In this document: positions 63,173 to 64,000 of the stretch, in pieces
Numbering within the stretch: the stretch's first letter is position 1
Layout: every line of letters begins with the position of its first letter
Origin: Coralloluteibacterium stylophorae
Lineage (GTDB): Bacteria; Pseudomonadota; Gammaproteobacteria; Xanthomonadales; Xanthomonadaceae
Direction: 5' to 3'
NCBI RefSeq assembly: GCF_018122625.2
Contig: NZ_JAGQFT020000009.1
Span: forward strand, 1-64,000
Length of the DNA: 64,000 nucleotides
Notes under the pieces: model-generated
Databases searched by the model: none
Told to the model about the DNA's origin: nothing
Seen by the model: the letters and a program-made list of their open reading frames with translations, nothing else
Translations under genes and position numbers: made by a program

Positions 63173-63404
63173 GCGGTCCAGCCTCGGCGGGCGTCGCGGG
63201 CGACGCGGAGCGGCGACCATGCGCCAGCCCCGGAAAGCCACGCTTGCATCGCCTTGCGCAAGGCACGGCCGTGCAAGCCCGGCCCCGCCCGCCGGTGCAG
63301 CCTCCGCACGGGCCGATCCGCCGGCGCACCGTCCTCGACGGGCTCCGCGCGCGCCGGCACGCCTGAGCGCATGCTTGTGCGAACCCGCCACCGGAGCCGT
63401 CGCC

Positions 63405-63863
63405 ATGGGTCTTGTCCTCGCGCTACTCATCGGTCTCGCCGCTGGGCTGCGGGCGCTGCTGCCACTGGCGGTGGTGGCCTGGGCCGCGCAGGCGGGCGCA
63501 CTCGACCTCGCCGGCAGCTGGCTGGCGTGGCTCGCGCACCCGGCGAGCGCGTGGATCCTCACCGCGCTGGCGCTGGGCGAGCTGGTCAGCGACACCCTGC
63601 CGTCGACGCCCAGCCGCACGGTGCCGCTGCAGTTCGGCACGCGCGTGCTCGCCGGCGCACTGGCCGGCGCGGCACTGGGCGCGGACGCGGGCATCTGGGT
63701 CGCCGGCCTGGGCGCCGGCGCGCTCGGTGCGGTGGCCGGCACCTTCGGCGGGCGCGCACTGCGCGCGCGGCTGGCCGCGGGCTTCCGCCGCGACCTGCCG
63801 GCGGCACTGGTCGAGGACGCGGTCGCGCTGGTGCTGGCCCTGCTGGTCGTGGCCGCAGCATGA
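63405..63863 (+). CDS. DUF4126-like small membrane protein
   Basis: A 152-aa membrane protein with four to five helices, resembling DUF4126 (LIGLAAGLRALLPLAVVAWA, SDTLPSTPSRTVP). Its function is unknown. The ATG at 63405 follows GGAGCCGTCGCC. Its stop overlaps the start of the flavin oxidoreductase gene by four bases (ATGA), so the two are translationally coupled. This coupling suggests a shared role, but none is known. Confidence 0.72.
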   Translation: MGLVLALLIGLAAGLRALLPLAVVAWAAQAGALDLAGSWLAWLAHPASAWILTALALGELVSDTLPSTPSRTVPLQFGTRVLAGALAGAALGADAGIWVAGLGAGALGAVAGTFGGRALRARLAAGFRRDLPAALVEDAVALVLALLVVAAA

Positions 63864-64000
63864 GCCGGGCCTTCGACGCCATCGTGATCGGCGCGGGCCA
63901 GGCCGGCCCAGCGCTGGCCGGGCGCCTCGGCGCGGCGGGCATGACGGTGGCGGTGATCGAACGCAAGCTGTTCGGCGGCACCTGCGTCAACACCGGCTGC
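63860..64000 (+). CDS. FAD-dependent pyridine nucleotide-disulfide oxidoreductase (partial, runs off the window)
   Basis: Only the first 47 residues are in the window. The N-terminal FAD motif is IVIGAGQAGPAL, and the redox-active disulfide motif GGTCVNTGC follows at once, as in mercuric reductase, glutathione reductase and lipoamide dehydrogenase. Which of these it is depends on the missing part. Mercuric-reductase-like proteins of this type are common after DUF4126 genes. It overlaps the upstream stop (ATGA). Confidence 0.8.
   Translation, partial: MSRAFDAIVIGAGQAGPALAGRLGAAGMTVAVIERKLFGGTCVNTGC

Overview
The window is very GC-rich chromosomal DNA. Its gene content, intergenic hairpin repeats and G-rich heptamer microsatellites point to a gammaproteobacterium of the Xanthomonadaceae/Lysobacteraceae (Lysobacter-, Luteimonas- or Pseudoxanthomonas-like). 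I assign it by protein families and repeat style, not by a database match. No insertion sequence, prophage, integron, rRNA, tRNA or CRISPR array was recognised. The one genome-maintenance or defence-like locus is an MksBEF/Wadjet-type SMC operon.

Layout. 1-4.6 kb: a PQQ-type sugar dehydrogenase, two small membrane proteins, an MltB-type lytic transglycosylase and two large repeat blocks. 4.7-9.2 kb: a thioredoxin-reductase-like flavoprotein, a MoxR ATPase/VWA protein pair, a small helix-hairpin-helix protein and a lone polysaccharide-export lipoprotein. 9.4-14.9 kb: a translationally coupled three-gene operon (DUF3375, DUF4194, SMC-like ATPase) without a jetD/mksG nuclease gene, preceded by a 182-bp tandem hairpin repeat. 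15.7-22.7 kb: a quinone-oxidoreductase-like enzyme, a sirtuin, DinG helicase and a PAS sensor kinase divergent from dctA. 22.8-31.1 kb: dctA, an esterase, an OprO/P-type porin, cytochrome c5, an extracellular nuclease, a hydrolase and zapE.

31.2-41.5 kb is the most interesting stretch. A cobalamin riboswitch precedes metE. Next come an OprC-type TonB-dependent copper receptor with a His/Cys-rich beta-propeller protein, a second TonB-dependent receptor and an IroE-like siderophore esterase. The two receptor genes share a 25-bp palindromic element at almost the same distance from their start codons, and a 7-1-7 Fur-like palindrome precedes the esterase. 42.0-50.3 kb: an anchored protein of unknown function, nrdAB behind a promoter with two NrdR-like boxes, and a propeller-GGDEF diguanylate cyclase. 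50.3-57.4 kb: an AraC/DoxX/amidohydrolase/MFS operon, an isochorismatase-family hydrolase with a divergent LysR gene, and a second, closely related AraC gene. 57.7-64 kb: a catalytically degenerate histidine kinase coupled to an intact NarL-type response regulator, a DedA-rhodanese fusion, a LysR gene divergent from pirin and doxX, a dienelactone hydrolase, a DUF4126 protein and the start of a flavin disulfide oxidoreductase.

Most genes are housekeeping or metal and stress functions in short operons. Intergenic space is dominated by two covarying hairpin families (GCGGCT-TC-AGCCGC and GGGGCT-TC-AGCCCC) nested in mirror order, plus heptamer arrays able in principle to form G-quadruplexes.
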